From Acholeplasma laidlawii_A (lineage in GTDB: Bacteria; Bacillota_I; Bacilli_A; Acholeplasmatales; Acholeplasmataceae): a stretch of 64,000 nucleotides of DNA. The notes under the pieces were generated by a model. That model was not told the DNA's origin, made no database searches, and saw only the letters and a list, made by a program, of their open reading frames with translations. The translations under genes and the position numbers were made by a program. Positions 48,001 to 56,466 of the stretch are shown in pieces; the stretch's first letter is position 1, and each line of letters opens with the position of its first letter. The stretch lies in the NCBI RefSeq assembly GCF_030166555.2, contig NZ_CP126461.2; one strand, 5' to 3'.

Positions 48001-50829
48001 ATGTTAGAACTAAAAAATATTGAAAAAACCTACGCTACCAAAAAGGGTGTTAGCGTTAAGGCGTTAGATAATGTCAGTGTAGTCTTTGGAAAGACTGGAC
48101 TGGTTTTTGTTACTGGAAAATCAGGTTCTGGTAAATCAACTCTTCTTAATTTAATAGGAGGCTTAGATACCTATGATGCTGGCGATATCATTATTAATCA
48201 AAAATCTAGTCGTGACTTTAGACAAAGGGATTTTGACTCCTTTAGAAATACGATGGTTGGGTTCATTTTCCAAGAATATAATATTTTAGAAGAGTTTAGT
48301 GTTGCTCAAAATATTGGTTTAGCACTTGCGCTTCAAGGTCAAAAAGTAACTGATGAAGCAGTGAATGATTTACTAAAAAAACTAGATATTGAAGGTTTAG
48401 GAAACCGTAGTCCAAATGAATTATCAGGTGGGCAAAAACAAAGAGTTGCCATTGCACGTGCACTCGTTAAAAATCCTCAAATTATTTTAGCAGATGAACC
48501 AACAGGTGCACTGGATAGTAACACCGGTATTCAGTTACTTGAAACTCTAAAATCATTATCTAAAGATAGATTAGTGATTGTAATTTCCCATGATTTAGAG
48601 TTTGCCCGCAAATATGCTGACAGAATTGTGCATTTTGTGGACGGTAAGATTGATTATGATATTACATATACAGGTGATGTGAGCCAAAGTGATGAACCAG
48701 TTAAATTTAGTGATAAAGGTATCACTATAGAGCCTAAATATCAATTAACTCCTGAGGATTTAAAAGTAATTAATGCCTACTTAAAAAATCAGACCAAACC
48801 CACACATGTAAAAAAGATAAGTGATCAAACCTACAGTGGGTTTAGTTCAACAGATTCATCAACTATAGAACAAAGTAGTGAACCATTTAGATTAGTAAAA
48901 TCAAAACTGCCATTTAAAGCATCATTTTCAATGTCCATAAATGCTTTAATGCACAAAAAAATAAGACTAGTTTTTACAATTCTTCTTACTTCAATTGCAT
49001 TAATAATGTTTGGTACTGTAGACACACTATCTAACTTTAAAGCTGAAGATAAGGCTTACCAGGTCTTTGAAGAGAATAACTATAACTATTTGATGCTTAA
49101 AAACTATAAACGTGGTGGTGATAGTAGTTGGTATTACTATAATGAAGTGAATTTAGATGAGGAAGCTTTTCAAAGTGCTTCAGATTTATATAGTAACTCC
49201 ATACTTATACCCGTATATCCACTAAGTCTTAATTTGGATGCATACATTAAATATGATTGGAATAAACCTAGTTTTTATGATGCATATTATTATACAAGTT
49301 TCATTGAAATTGATAATGAAACACTTCTAGGTACAAACTTTGAAGTCACTGGTAGATTACCACAAAACTTGAACGAAGTTGTCGTTCCTATGCACTTTTA
49401 TCAAAGTGTAGCGTATTACGGTTTTAATAAAGAAGATAGTGTTAAAGATATTAATGAGATGGACGATCTCATTGGCGAGATGCTGTATTTTAATGAAAGA
49501 AATATGAAGATTGTAGGTATTATAGACTACAAAGATGATTTATCAGTCTATGAGGAACTTAAAGTATCTGGTTGGAATCAAGGTGTTGATACACCTCAAA
49601 ATTACTATAAGTATGTAAATCGATTAAGAGAAGGAACACTGGGACTATTTATATTTGGTGAAGGTTACTATGAAAGTCTTAGACATGTTAACAATTCTCG
49701 TGTAGAGGCAGTTTTTTATTTAGAAAATGAAAGGATGCATCAATTTAGCACGGTAGCTAAAATAACGGATCTAGATGCCGAAACTATTAAATACTTTGAT
49801 AGTGTAGATCCATTGAATTTAGGTGAGAATGATATTGTAATTAATGAGTACCATTTGGGTAACATGTTACATCGAGATTTAGGTGATTATCAGTATAATA
49901 CAATCATCGTGGATTTTCTAGTAGAAACCTACTATGATGAACTGAATTTATTATTAGCAGAACACTTTCCGATGTATGAGACAGTAGAAGATATTCCTGA
50001 CGAGGATAGAATTACTATCATTGGTTATGAATTATATGGATACATATCTGATGTAGAAAGATATACTAAAGCATTCAATGCTGTGGTTGAATTCTATCTA
50101 TCAACAAGTGAAGCACCTAGTTTTCAAGTTGATTTTTTCAAAGATTATTACACAAACTACCCAATTATAGGACTTCGTGTTGTAGGATTTACTAGTGATG
50201 AGGATAATGTTTATGCATACCATGTAAGTAATGAACTTTATGACGAATTATATATTGAAGGTGAAATAATCTATAACTTTATTCTAGTAAGCACTAAAGA
50301 TATGAAGCGTGAAGATTTTAATAAGATGGTTAAACAAAGTATGAATAAAGGTTTGTTATATAAGGTATCCTTACAAGATGAAAATATTGATTACATGATT
50401 ATGCTTAGTGAAACTGTATATGGCATGCAACAATTCTTTTTCTGGACAGCTGTCATACTTGCAGGATTTGCAGCACTCTTGATGTTTACCTTTATTAGTT
50501 CTAGTGTGAGCCATAGTAAACAAGAAATTGGTATCTTACGTGCAATTGGTGCAAGTAGTAGAGATGTTTTAGGTATTTTTTCAAAAGAAACACTAATGAT
50601 TTCTATAATAAATTCAATTTTAGGTATGATTGGTACAATATTAATTACTAATTTATTAAACCAATCTATGATAGTAGGACTAAATCTGCGAACTACATTG
50701 TTTGATTTTGGAATTAGACAAGTGATTCTTGTTACTTTAATTAGTACAATAATCGGGTATTTATCAAGTGCACTACCTGTATTAAAAACCGCATCTAAAA
50801 AACCAATTGATGCGATCAAAAATAAATAA
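48001..50829 (+). CDS. ABC transporter, fused ATPase and FtsX-like permease
   Basis: A 942-residue single-chain MacB/LolCDE-like transporter. The ATPase is at residues 1-225: Walker A GKSGSGKST, the signature LSGGQKQRVAIARAL and Walker B ILADEPTGALD. A linker of about 100 residues leads to one helix (RLVFTILLTSIALIMFGTV). A large extracytoplasmic Tyr/Asp-rich domain of about 450 residues follows, then three C-terminal helices with the FtsX block EIGILRAIGASSRDV. This family exports peptides or lipoproteins or acts mechanically rather than pumping ions. It is a single-gene unit between two terminators. Confidence 0.9.
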   Translation: MLELKNIEKTYATKKGVSVKALDNVSVVFGKTGLVFVTGKSGSGKSTLLNLIGGLDTYDAGDIIINQKSSRDFRQRDFDSFRNTMVGFIFQEYNILEEFSVAQNIGLALALQGQKVTDEAVNDLLKKLDIEGLGNRSPNELSGGQKQRVAIARALVKNPQIILADEPTGALDSNTGIQLLETLKSLSKDRLVIVISHDLEFARKYADRIVHFVDGKIDYDITYTGDVSQSDEPVKFSDKGITIEPKYQLTPEDLKVINAYLKNQTKPTHVKKISDQTYSGFSSTDSSTIEQSSEPFRLVKSKLPFKASFSMSINALMHKKIRLVFTILLTSIALIMFGTVDTLSNFKAEDKAYQVFEENNYNYLMLKNYKRGGDSSWYYYNEVNLDEEAFQSASDLYSNSILIPVYPLSLNLDAYIKYDWNKPSFYDAYYYTSFIEIDNETLLGTNFEVTGRLPQNLNEVVVPMHFYQSVAYYGFNKEDSVKDINEMDDLIGEMLYFNERNMKIVGIIDYKDDLSVYEELKVSGWNQGVDTPQNYYKYVNRLREGTLGLFIFGEGYYESLRHVNNSRVEAVFYLENERMHQFSTVAKITDLDAETIKYFDSVDPLNLGENDIVINEYHLGNMLHRDLGDYQYNTIIVDFLVETYYDELNLLLAEHFPMYETVEDIPDEDRITIIGYELYGYISDVERYTKAFNAVVEFYLSTSEAPSFQVDFFKDYYTNYPIIGLRVVGFTSDEDNVYAYHVSNELYDELYIEGEIIYNFILVSTKDMKREDFNKMVKQSMNKGLLYKVSLQDENIDYMIMLSETVYGMQQFFFWTAVILAGFAALLMFTFISSSVSHSKQEIGILRAIGASSRDVLGIFSKETLMISIINSILGMIGTILITNLLNQSMIVGLNLRTTLFDFGIRQVILVTLISTIIGYLSSALPVLKTASKKPIDAIKNK

Positions 50830-50840
50830 GAAATGTAGTT

Positions 50841-50876
50841 AAAGGTAATAATATGTTTTTATTACCTTTTTTTCTT
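50841..50876 (+). terminator. Terminator after the fused ABC gene
   Basis: AAAGGTAATA and TATTACCTTT with a long T-rich tail. Confidence 0.92.
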
Positions 50877-50950
50877 TTGGATTATAACTTCCTTTGACTT
50901 GAAGTTGGTATAAATTCTATAATGTAACTATAGAATGAAGAGGCATACAT

Positions 50951-51820
50951 ATGAAAATACTTACAAATTTACATGATAAGAATAAGTTAGATGATTTACT
51001 CAAAGTAGCTGATGGTATCATTTTAGGTGATGCTAAATATGCTAAAACACTTACAAGTGACTTTGGTAAGGATACTATAAACCTTATTGAAAAGATATTT
51101 GAAGCAAAAAAAGAAGTTTTTATTTTATTAAACAGAGTATTTACGGATAAAGAACTAGATTCTGTAAAAACGTATATCCAAGGCTTACCAGTTGATAAAA
51201 TTACAGGGTTTATTGGTGCAGACTTAGGTTTAATTGAAACTTTTAAAAATTTAAACATAGAACATAAATTTATCTATAATCCTGAAACCTTACTGACGAA
51301 TGATGAGGATTTTAATGATTTATCATCTGAAGGTATCATGGGGGCATTTGTTTCTAAAGAAATCACTTTAGAAGATATTTTAGAAATTGCTCAATTAAAA
51401 AAATACAAGATGTTTTATTTTGGACATGGGCACATGTCCATGTTTTACTCAAAAAGACCGATGCTAAAAACATTTAATGATCATAGAGGTTTAGATAATT
51501 ACTTGCATGATGATAAAAGACTAACACTTACAGAAGAGCGTAGACTTAACGAAGCATACCCTGTATTAGAAGATAATGCAGGTACACACGTATTTCGTGG
51601 TACGGTCTTTAATAGTTTCAAAGTGATTGAATCATTAAAGACGGTTATTGATTATTTTGTTATAGATACTTTATTTATGGATGATGATTATGCAATTAAA
51701 TTAATCCCAATGTACAAAAACAACGAGATTGACTTACAACTTATCACGGATTATAAACAAACACTACATGATGGATTCTTATTTGATGAGTCTACAATTA
51801 AGGGAGAGAAAAATGACTGA
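50951..51820 (+). CDS. Peptidase U32-like protein, TrhP1-type partner
   Basis: A 289-residue U32-family homologue with weak motifs: DGIILGDAKYA, FIGADLGLIE, FYFGHGHMSMFYSKRP and DNAGTHVFRGT. It matches the shorter, first U32 gene of the Bacillus yrrN-yrrO pair in layout. In Bacillus that pair (TrhP1-TrhP2) makes 5-hydroxyuridine at tRNA position 34 using prephenate. It overlaps the second U32 gene by eight bases. Family membership is likely; the exact function is inferred from the pair. Confidence 0.75.
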   Translation: MKILTNLHDKNKLDDLLKVADGIILGDAKYAKTLTSDFGKDTINLIEKIFEAKKEVFILLNRVFTDKELDSVKTYIQGLPVDKITGFIGADLGLIETFKNLNIEHKFIYNPETLLTNDEDFNDLSSEGIMGAFVSKEITLEDILEIAQLKKYKMFYFGHGHMSMFYSKRPMLKTFNDHRGLDNYLHDDKRLTLTEERRLNEAYPVLEDNAGTHVFRGTVFNSFKVIESLKTVIDYFVIDTLFMDDDYAIKLIPMYKNNEIDLQLITDYKQTLHDGFLFDESTIKGEKND

Positions 51821-52994
51821 ACTACTCGCTCCAGCTGGAGATTTAGATAAACTAAAGATTGCTATTATTTATGGTGCAGATGCTGTATTTATTGGAGGTA
51901 AACAATTTAGTTTACGTGCAAATGCATCTAACTTTACGAAAGAAGACCTTATTGAAGGTTGTAAGTTTGCACATGATCGTGGTAAAAAAGTGTATGTTAC
52001 AACAAATGTGATTCCGCATCAGAAAGATAAAGAAGGCTTAATTGAATATTTAAAAACACTAGAAGAAGCTAAAGTAGATGCAATTATTGCTGCTAGCCCA
52101 TTAATTATAAATACAGCTTTGAAGCATACAAACTTAGAAGTACATATTTCTACTCAACAATCAGCAATAAACATCCCAACCGTCAATTATTGGTACAATA
52201 AAGGTGCTACAAGAGTTGTTTTAGGACGTGATATTGATTTAAATGATATTGAACACATTACTAAGAATGTAGACGCTGAAATTGAAGTGTTTATCCATGG
52301 TGGTATGTGTGCGGGTTATAGTGGACGTTGTTCACTTTCAAATCATTTGACTAATAGAGATGCAAACCGTGGTGGGTGTGCACACACATGTCGCTGGTTT
52401 TTTGAACTACAAAAAGATGGAAAAAAAGAAGCAGATATTCCATTTAGTATGGGTTCAAAAGACTTAAGTGCAGTCAAAGAGATTACTAGACTTATGGATA
52501 TGGGTGTTCAATCATTGAAAATTGAAGGCCGCATGAAATCACTTCATTATATTGCAACAGTCGTAAATACATATCGTCGTATTATCGATGAATATACAAA
52601 TACTGGTGAAATCAAAAACTACGAAGTCTATGAAGAAATGCTTAAAAATGCTGAAAATAGAGAAACGTCTCATGGTTTCTTTTATGGACTACCAACTAAA
52701 GATCAGCAACTCTATGAAAAACGTAGTGAGCGTGTGATGCAAAATTTTGTTGGGTTAATTCTTGATTATAATGAAGAAACTAAGTATGCAACGGTTGAAA
52801 CTAAAAATGTTTTTGTTTTAGAGGAGTTAGAAGTGTTTTCTCCTAAACATGAATCTAAGAGTTTCATAAACACTTCAATGATTAATTCAAATCAAGAAGT
52901 GATTACAAGAGCAGCACGTGCAAAAGAAAAAATACAAGTCTATGTTCCTTTTAAAGTTGAACCATTTGATATGTTAAGAGCTAAGAGAACCTAA
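51813..52994 (+). CDS. Peptidase U32 family protein, TrhP2-type
   Basis: A 393-residue U32 protein. It has ELLAPAGDLDKLKIAIIYGADAVFIG, the family signature EVFIHGGMCAGYSGRCSLSNHLTNRDANRGGC split over residues 172-203 with its cysteines, and SLKIEGRMKS. In E. coli and Bacillus this family hydroxylates U34 of tRNA rather than acting as a peptidase. The frame is open 28 codons upstream, but AAGGGAGAG precedes the ATG at 51813, which is the start. Confidence 0.85.
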   Translation: MTELLAPAGDLDKLKIAIIYGADAVFIGGKQFSLRANASNFTKEDLIEGCKFAHDRGKKVYVTTNVIPHQKDKEGLIEYLKTLEEAKVDAIIAASPLIINTALKHTNLEVHISTQQSAINIPTVNYWYNKGATRVVLGRDIDLNDIEHITKNVDAEIEVFIHGGMCAGYSGRCSLSNHLTNRDANRGGCAHTCRWFFELQKDGKKEADIPFSMGSKDLSAVKEITRLMDMGVQSLKIEGRMKSLHYIATVVNTYRRIIDEYTNTGEIKNYEVYEEMLKNAENRETSHGFFYGLPTKDQQLYEKRSERVMQNFVGLILDYNEETKYATVETKNVFVLEELEVFSPKHESKSFINTSMINSNQEVITRAARAKEKIQVYVPFKVEPFDMLRAKRT

Positions 52995-53031
52995 AACAAG
53001 TCAAGGCGAAAATGATGAAAATATTGACCTT

Positions 53032-53063
53032 CTATCCTATAATAGACTTATAAGGATAGGAGG
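53032..53063 (+). promoter_or_regulatory. Inverted repeat overlapping the tpx -10 box and ribosome site
   Basis: CTATCCTATAA (53032-53042) and TTATAAGGATAG (53048-53059, one extra A) form a near-perfect repeat. TATAAT (53038-53043) lies in its left arm and the AGGAGG (53058-53063) adjoins its right arm. It could be an operator or an RNA hairpin controlling translation. Confidence 0.45.
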
Positions 53064-53070
53064 TATTTTT

Positions 53071-53565
53071 ATGAAAACAATGAAAAACAAACACATAACA
53101 GTTTTAGGTGAACCATTACAGGTAGGTGATAAAGCACTTGACTTTATTAGTGTTGATAATAATTTAAATGAGGTATCATTTTTTGCTAATTTTAAAAGAG
53201 AGTTTACACTTATAAGTGTGGTACCTAGTTTAGATACATCCGTATGTGATATTCAAACACGTACAATTAATGAAAGATTAGCGAGTTATAAAAATCTAGA
53301 TTTTATTACAATTTCTAATGACTTACCATTTGCTCAAAAAAGATGGTGTGGCTCAAATGGTTTAGATATAACTACTTTAAGTGACCATAAATTATTAGAT
53401 TTTGGGATGAAGTATGGTGTCCTCATTAAAGAACTAAGATTACTTGCAAGATCTATTTTCGTTTTAGACCATCAAAGAAAAGTAGTTTATGTGGAATATT
53501 TGGATGAAATGAGCAATCATCCAAATTATGATAAACTATTCAAATTTTTAGATACTGTACTATAA
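53071..53565 (+). CDS. tpx: Thiol peroxidase
   Basis: A 164-residue atypical 2-Cys peroxiredoxin of the Tpx group, reducing peroxides with thioredoxin. The peroxidatic Cys is in PSLDTSVCDIQTR and the resolving Cys in KRWCGSNGL. AGGAGG precedes the ATG. It complements sodA in oxygen defence. No terminator is obvious after it. Confidence 0.93.
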   Translation: MKTMKNKHITVLGEPLQVGDKALDFISVDNNLNEVSFFANFKREFTLISVVPSLDTSVCDIQTRTINERLASYKNLDFITISNDLPFAQKRWCGSNGLDITTLSDHKLLDFGMKYGVLIKELRLLARSIFVLDHQRKVVYVEYLDEMSNHPNYDKLFKFLDTVL

Positions 53566-53670
53566 TAAAAAAAACAAGGGCAAGAAGATAACCATAATCT
53601 GTCAAAGAGCCTTTATAAAAATATGTAATTATGATAAAATACTATAGATAAATAAAGGAAGTGACCAAGG

Positions 53671-54627
53671 ATGGGTTTTTTCTCACGTCTGTTTAAAAAG
53701 AAACCAAAAAATGATAAATATCAAATGGGTCTACATAAAAGTAGAAGTTCATTTGATAACTTAAAGAAATTATTAGATGAGTCTGATACGATTAATGATG
53801 ATTTATTTGATGCGATAGAAGATTTACTAATCTCTGCCGATATTGGTGTAGATACTGTTTTACATTTTACAAATGAACTTCGAAATGAAGTTATAAATAA
53901 ACAATTTGAAAATCCAAGTGACTTAAGTGAAACCATTGTTGATAAATTATTTGAAATATATTTAAAAGATGAATTTGTAGATACAACATTAAGTTTTACA
54001 GAAGGCGAAGTCAATGTCTTTTTATTTGTAGGGGTTAATGGTGTTGGTAAGACAACAACAATTGGTAAACTCGCAAAACAATATAAAGACCAAGGTAAAA
54101 AAGTCTTAATGGTTGCAGGTGATACCTTTAGAGCTGGTGCAATTGAACAACTTTATGAGTGGAGTAAGCGTGCCAAGGTAGATTTTTACCAAAAAGATGC
54201 AGGATCTGACCCTTCAAGTGTCATATTTGAAGCACTAGAAAAAGCTAAAAAAGAGACATATGACCTTGTACTAGTCGATACTGCTGGTAGACTTCAAAAT
54301 AAAGTGAACTTAATGAATGAGTTATCAAAAATGAAACGTGTCATTGAAAAAGCTCTACCAAGTCAACCTGCTGAAACATTACTGGTTATTGATGCAACTA
54401 CTGGTCAAAATGGTATGAATCAAGCAAAAGTATTTAATGAGGCAACAGATTTAACTGGGATTGTATTAACCAAGTTAGATGGTACTGCAAAAGGTGGTAT
54501 TGTACTGGCTATTAGACATTTATATAATTTACCGATTAAATATGTAGGTCTTGGCGAGAAAATTGATGATTTAGTGCCGTTTGATATAGAGGATTATATT
54601 TATAACTTATTTAAAGGATTTTTCTAA
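53671..54627 (+). CDS. ftsY: Signal recognition particle receptor FtsY
   Basis: A 318-residue SRP receptor GTPase. A short basic head replaces the long acidic A domain. The N domain reaches about residue 105, and the G domain has GVNGVGKTTT, DTAGRLQNK and TKLDGTAKGG. It docks ribosome-SRP complexes at the membrane. A TTTATA/TAAAAT promoter with a 17-base spacer and AAGGAAG precede it. It overlaps ylxM by one base. Confidence 0.96.
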   Translation: MGFFSRLFKKKPKNDKYQMGLHKSRSSFDNLKKLLDESDTINDDLFDAIEDLLISADIGVDTVLHFTNELRNEVINKQFENPSDLSETIVDKLFEIYLKDEFVDTTLSFTEGEVNVFLFVGVNGVGKTTTIGKLAKQYKDQGKKVLMVAGDTFRAGAIEQLYEWSKRAKVDFYQKDAGSDPSSVIFEALEKAKKETYDLVLVDTAGRLQNKVNLMNELSKMKRVIEKALPSQPAETLLVIDATTGQNGMNQAKVFNEATDLTGIVLTKLDGTAKGGIVLAIRHLYNLPIKYVGLGEKIDDLVPFDIEDYIYNLFKGFF

Positions 54628-54941
54628 TGGAAAACTTAGAGAAAACGGAATATTTAAATACACTCTATAGTTTTTATAGTGAACTATTAACTGATAAACA
54701 ACAAGCTTACTATACAAACTATTACCATATGGATTTAACTTTACAAGAAATTGCAGATATTTTTGATGTGTCTCGCAATGCAGTACACACACAATTAAAA
54801 AGTGTAGAACAAATTTTATATAATTTTGAAGCAAAATTAAAACTTGTTGAGACAAGCCAAAAAAGATCTAAACTATTAGATCAATTGGAATCAACAAAAG
54901 ATTTAAAATATATTGATGAGTTAAGAAAGTTGGATGAATAA
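54627..54941 (+). CDS. ylxM: YlxM/p13-like helix-turn-helix protein
   Basis: A 104-residue UPF0122 protein with the sigma-like helix-turn-helix LTDKQQAYYTNYYHMDLTLQEIADIFDVSRNAVH. It always sits in the SRP operon and may regulate or assist the SRP pathway; proof is limited. It shares one base with ftsY and one with ffh. Confidence 0.93.
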   Translation: MENLEKTEYLNTLYSFYSELLTDKQQAYYTNYYHMDLTLQEIADIFDVSRNAVHTQLKSVEQILYNFEAKLKLVETSQKRSKLLDQLESTKDLKYIDELRKLDE

Positions 54942-56344
54942 TGTCAAACTCGCTATCTGATCGCCTACAAATGTTTGTACGCCGTGCAACCGGTCGTGGG
55001 CGTTTAACTGAAAAAGATGTTGAAGAAATGATGCGTGAAGTACGTCTATCTTTATTAGAGGCAGACGTCAATTTTAAAATTGTTAAAGAATTTACTAATA
55101 ATGTTAAAGAACAAGCATTAGGTGAAAAGATCTTAAACGGACTCAATCCTGGTCAACAAGTTGTTAAAATTGTCCATGATGAATTAAAACGTGTCATGGG
55201 TGAAGAGTCTGTGGGACTAAGTTATGCAAACACAGGCTTATCTACATTTATGACCATTGGTCTACAAGGTAGTGGTAAAACAACTGCTATTGGTAAAATG
55301 GGACTTTATATTCGCAAAAAAGATAAAAAGAAAGTCATGCTTGTTGCTGCTGATGTTTACCGTCCTGCAGCTATTGATCAACTTGTTACAATCGGTAAAG
55401 GGCTAGGCATTCATGTCTATGAAGAAGGTATTAAAGACGCTAGAGTTATTGTTAAAAACGGTTTAAAGTATGCCAAAGATAACAATTATGATGTAGTGAT
55501 TGTCGATACTGCAGGTCGTTTAACGATTGATGAAGACATGATGCAAGAATTAAAAGATGTTAAAGAAATCCTAAAACCTAATGAAGTACTTCTAACAGTA
55601 GATGCGATGATGGGTCAAGAAGCTGCAAATGTTGCTAAATCATTCCATGATCAAATTGGTGCAACCGGAGTCATCTTAACTAAAATGGATGGCGATACGC
55701 GTGGAGGTGCTGCCTTATCTATTAGAGAAATATCTCAAATACCTATCAAATTCGCATCCAGCGGAGAAAAGATGGATAGCCTAGAAGCATTCCATCCAGA
55801 ACGTATGGCTTCTCGTATTCTTGGTATGGGTGATATGTTAACCTTAATTGAAGAAGTGACATCAAACATCGATGAAGATGAAGCAAAATCCATGATGGAA
55901 AAGATGATGAGTGATTCATATAATTACTTAGATCTTCAAAAACAATTTAAAATGATTAAACGTATGGGTTCTATTTCAAAAATCATAGGGTTCATTCCGG
56001 GACTTGGAAAAATGAAAGAAGCATTAAGTCAAGTAGATGACAAGCAGTTTGATAGAATTAATGTCATCATCCAAAGTATGACAGAAGATGAAAGAAAATA
56101 TCCAGAGCTTATCGATAAATCCTCTAAGCGTCGTCAAAGAATTGCTAAGGGTGCAGGTGTTGAAGTTTCAGATGTCAACCGCTTAAGAGACTCACTCGTA
56201 CAACAAAAACAAATGATGAAACAAATGTCTAATATGGACGAAAAACAAATGGAGCGTTTAAGCAAGAACCCAAGCAGTTTCCAACCTAGCCAAACCAAGG
56301 TTAAAAAAGGAAAAGGTAAGGGTAAAGGCGGCTTTAGATTTTAA
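54941..56344 (+). CDS. ffh: Signal recognition particle protein Ffh
   Basis: A 467-residue SRP54 GTPase. The N domain is followed by the G domain (GLQGSGKTTAIGKM, DTAGRL, TKMDGDTRGGAA) and the Met-rich M domain from about 325 with IPGLGKMK and SKRRQRIAKGAGV. A basic Gly/Lys tail ends it. It binds signal sequences and SRP RNA. With ftsY it forms the co-translational targeting unit. Confidence 0.97.
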   Translation: MSNSLSDRLQMFVRRATGRGRLTEKDVEEMMREVRLSLLEADVNFKIVKEFTNNVKEQALGEKILNGLNPGQQVVKIVHDELKRVMGEESVGLSYANTGLSTFMTIGLQGSGKTTAIGKMGLYIRKKDKKKVMLVAADVYRPAAIDQLVTIGKGLGIHVYEEGIKDARVIVKNGLKYAKDNNYDVVIVDTAGRLTIDEDMMQELKDVKEILKPNEVLLTVDAMMGQEAANVAKSFHDQIGATGVILTKMDGDTRGGAALSIREISQIPIKFASSGEKMDSLEAFHPERMASRILGMGDMLTLIEEVTSNIDEDEAKSMMEKMMSDSYNYLDLQKQFKMIKRMGSISKIIGFIPGLGKMKEALSQVDDKQFDRINVIIQSMTEDERKYPELIDKSSKRRQRIAKGAGVEVSDVNRLRDSLVQQKQMMKQMSNMDEKQMERLSKNPSSFQPSQTKVKKGKGKGKGGFRF

Positions 56345-56349
56345 ACAAA

Positions 56350-56379
56350 AAAGGTAGTTTCCTTTAGGATTCTACCTTT
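56350..56379 (+). terminator. Hairpin after ffh
   Basis: AAAGGTAG (56350-56357) and CTACCTTT (56372-56379), with an inner TCC/GGA stem. The T run after it is short. Confidence 0.6.
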
Positions 56380-56390
56380 CATAATATAGG

Positions 56391-56425
56391 GATAAGTTTC
56401 CCACATTTTTTGTGGAAAACTTATC
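56391..56425. repeat. 14-base inverted repeat containing a DnaA-box-like sequence
   Basis: GATAAGTTTCCCAC (56391-56404) and GTGGAAAACTTATC (56412-56425) are inverted repeats with one mismatch and a seven-base loop. The right arm contains TGTGGAAAA, whose complement TTTTCCACA fits the DnaA box TTWTNCACA. There is no T run, so it is not a terminator. It lies just upstream of polA. Confidence 0.6.
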
Positions 56426-56466
56426 TAGATAACTATGTTAAAATACAGTTATAGAAGGGGTACAAT

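Noticed and set aside
51729..51812. Longer start for the second U32 gene
   Set aside because: It falls inside the first U32 gene in another frame, and AAGGGAGAG marks the ATG at 51813.
53032..53059. PerR or Fur box at tpx
   Set aside because: Half-sites are similar, but the spacing differs from TTATAATNATTATAA.
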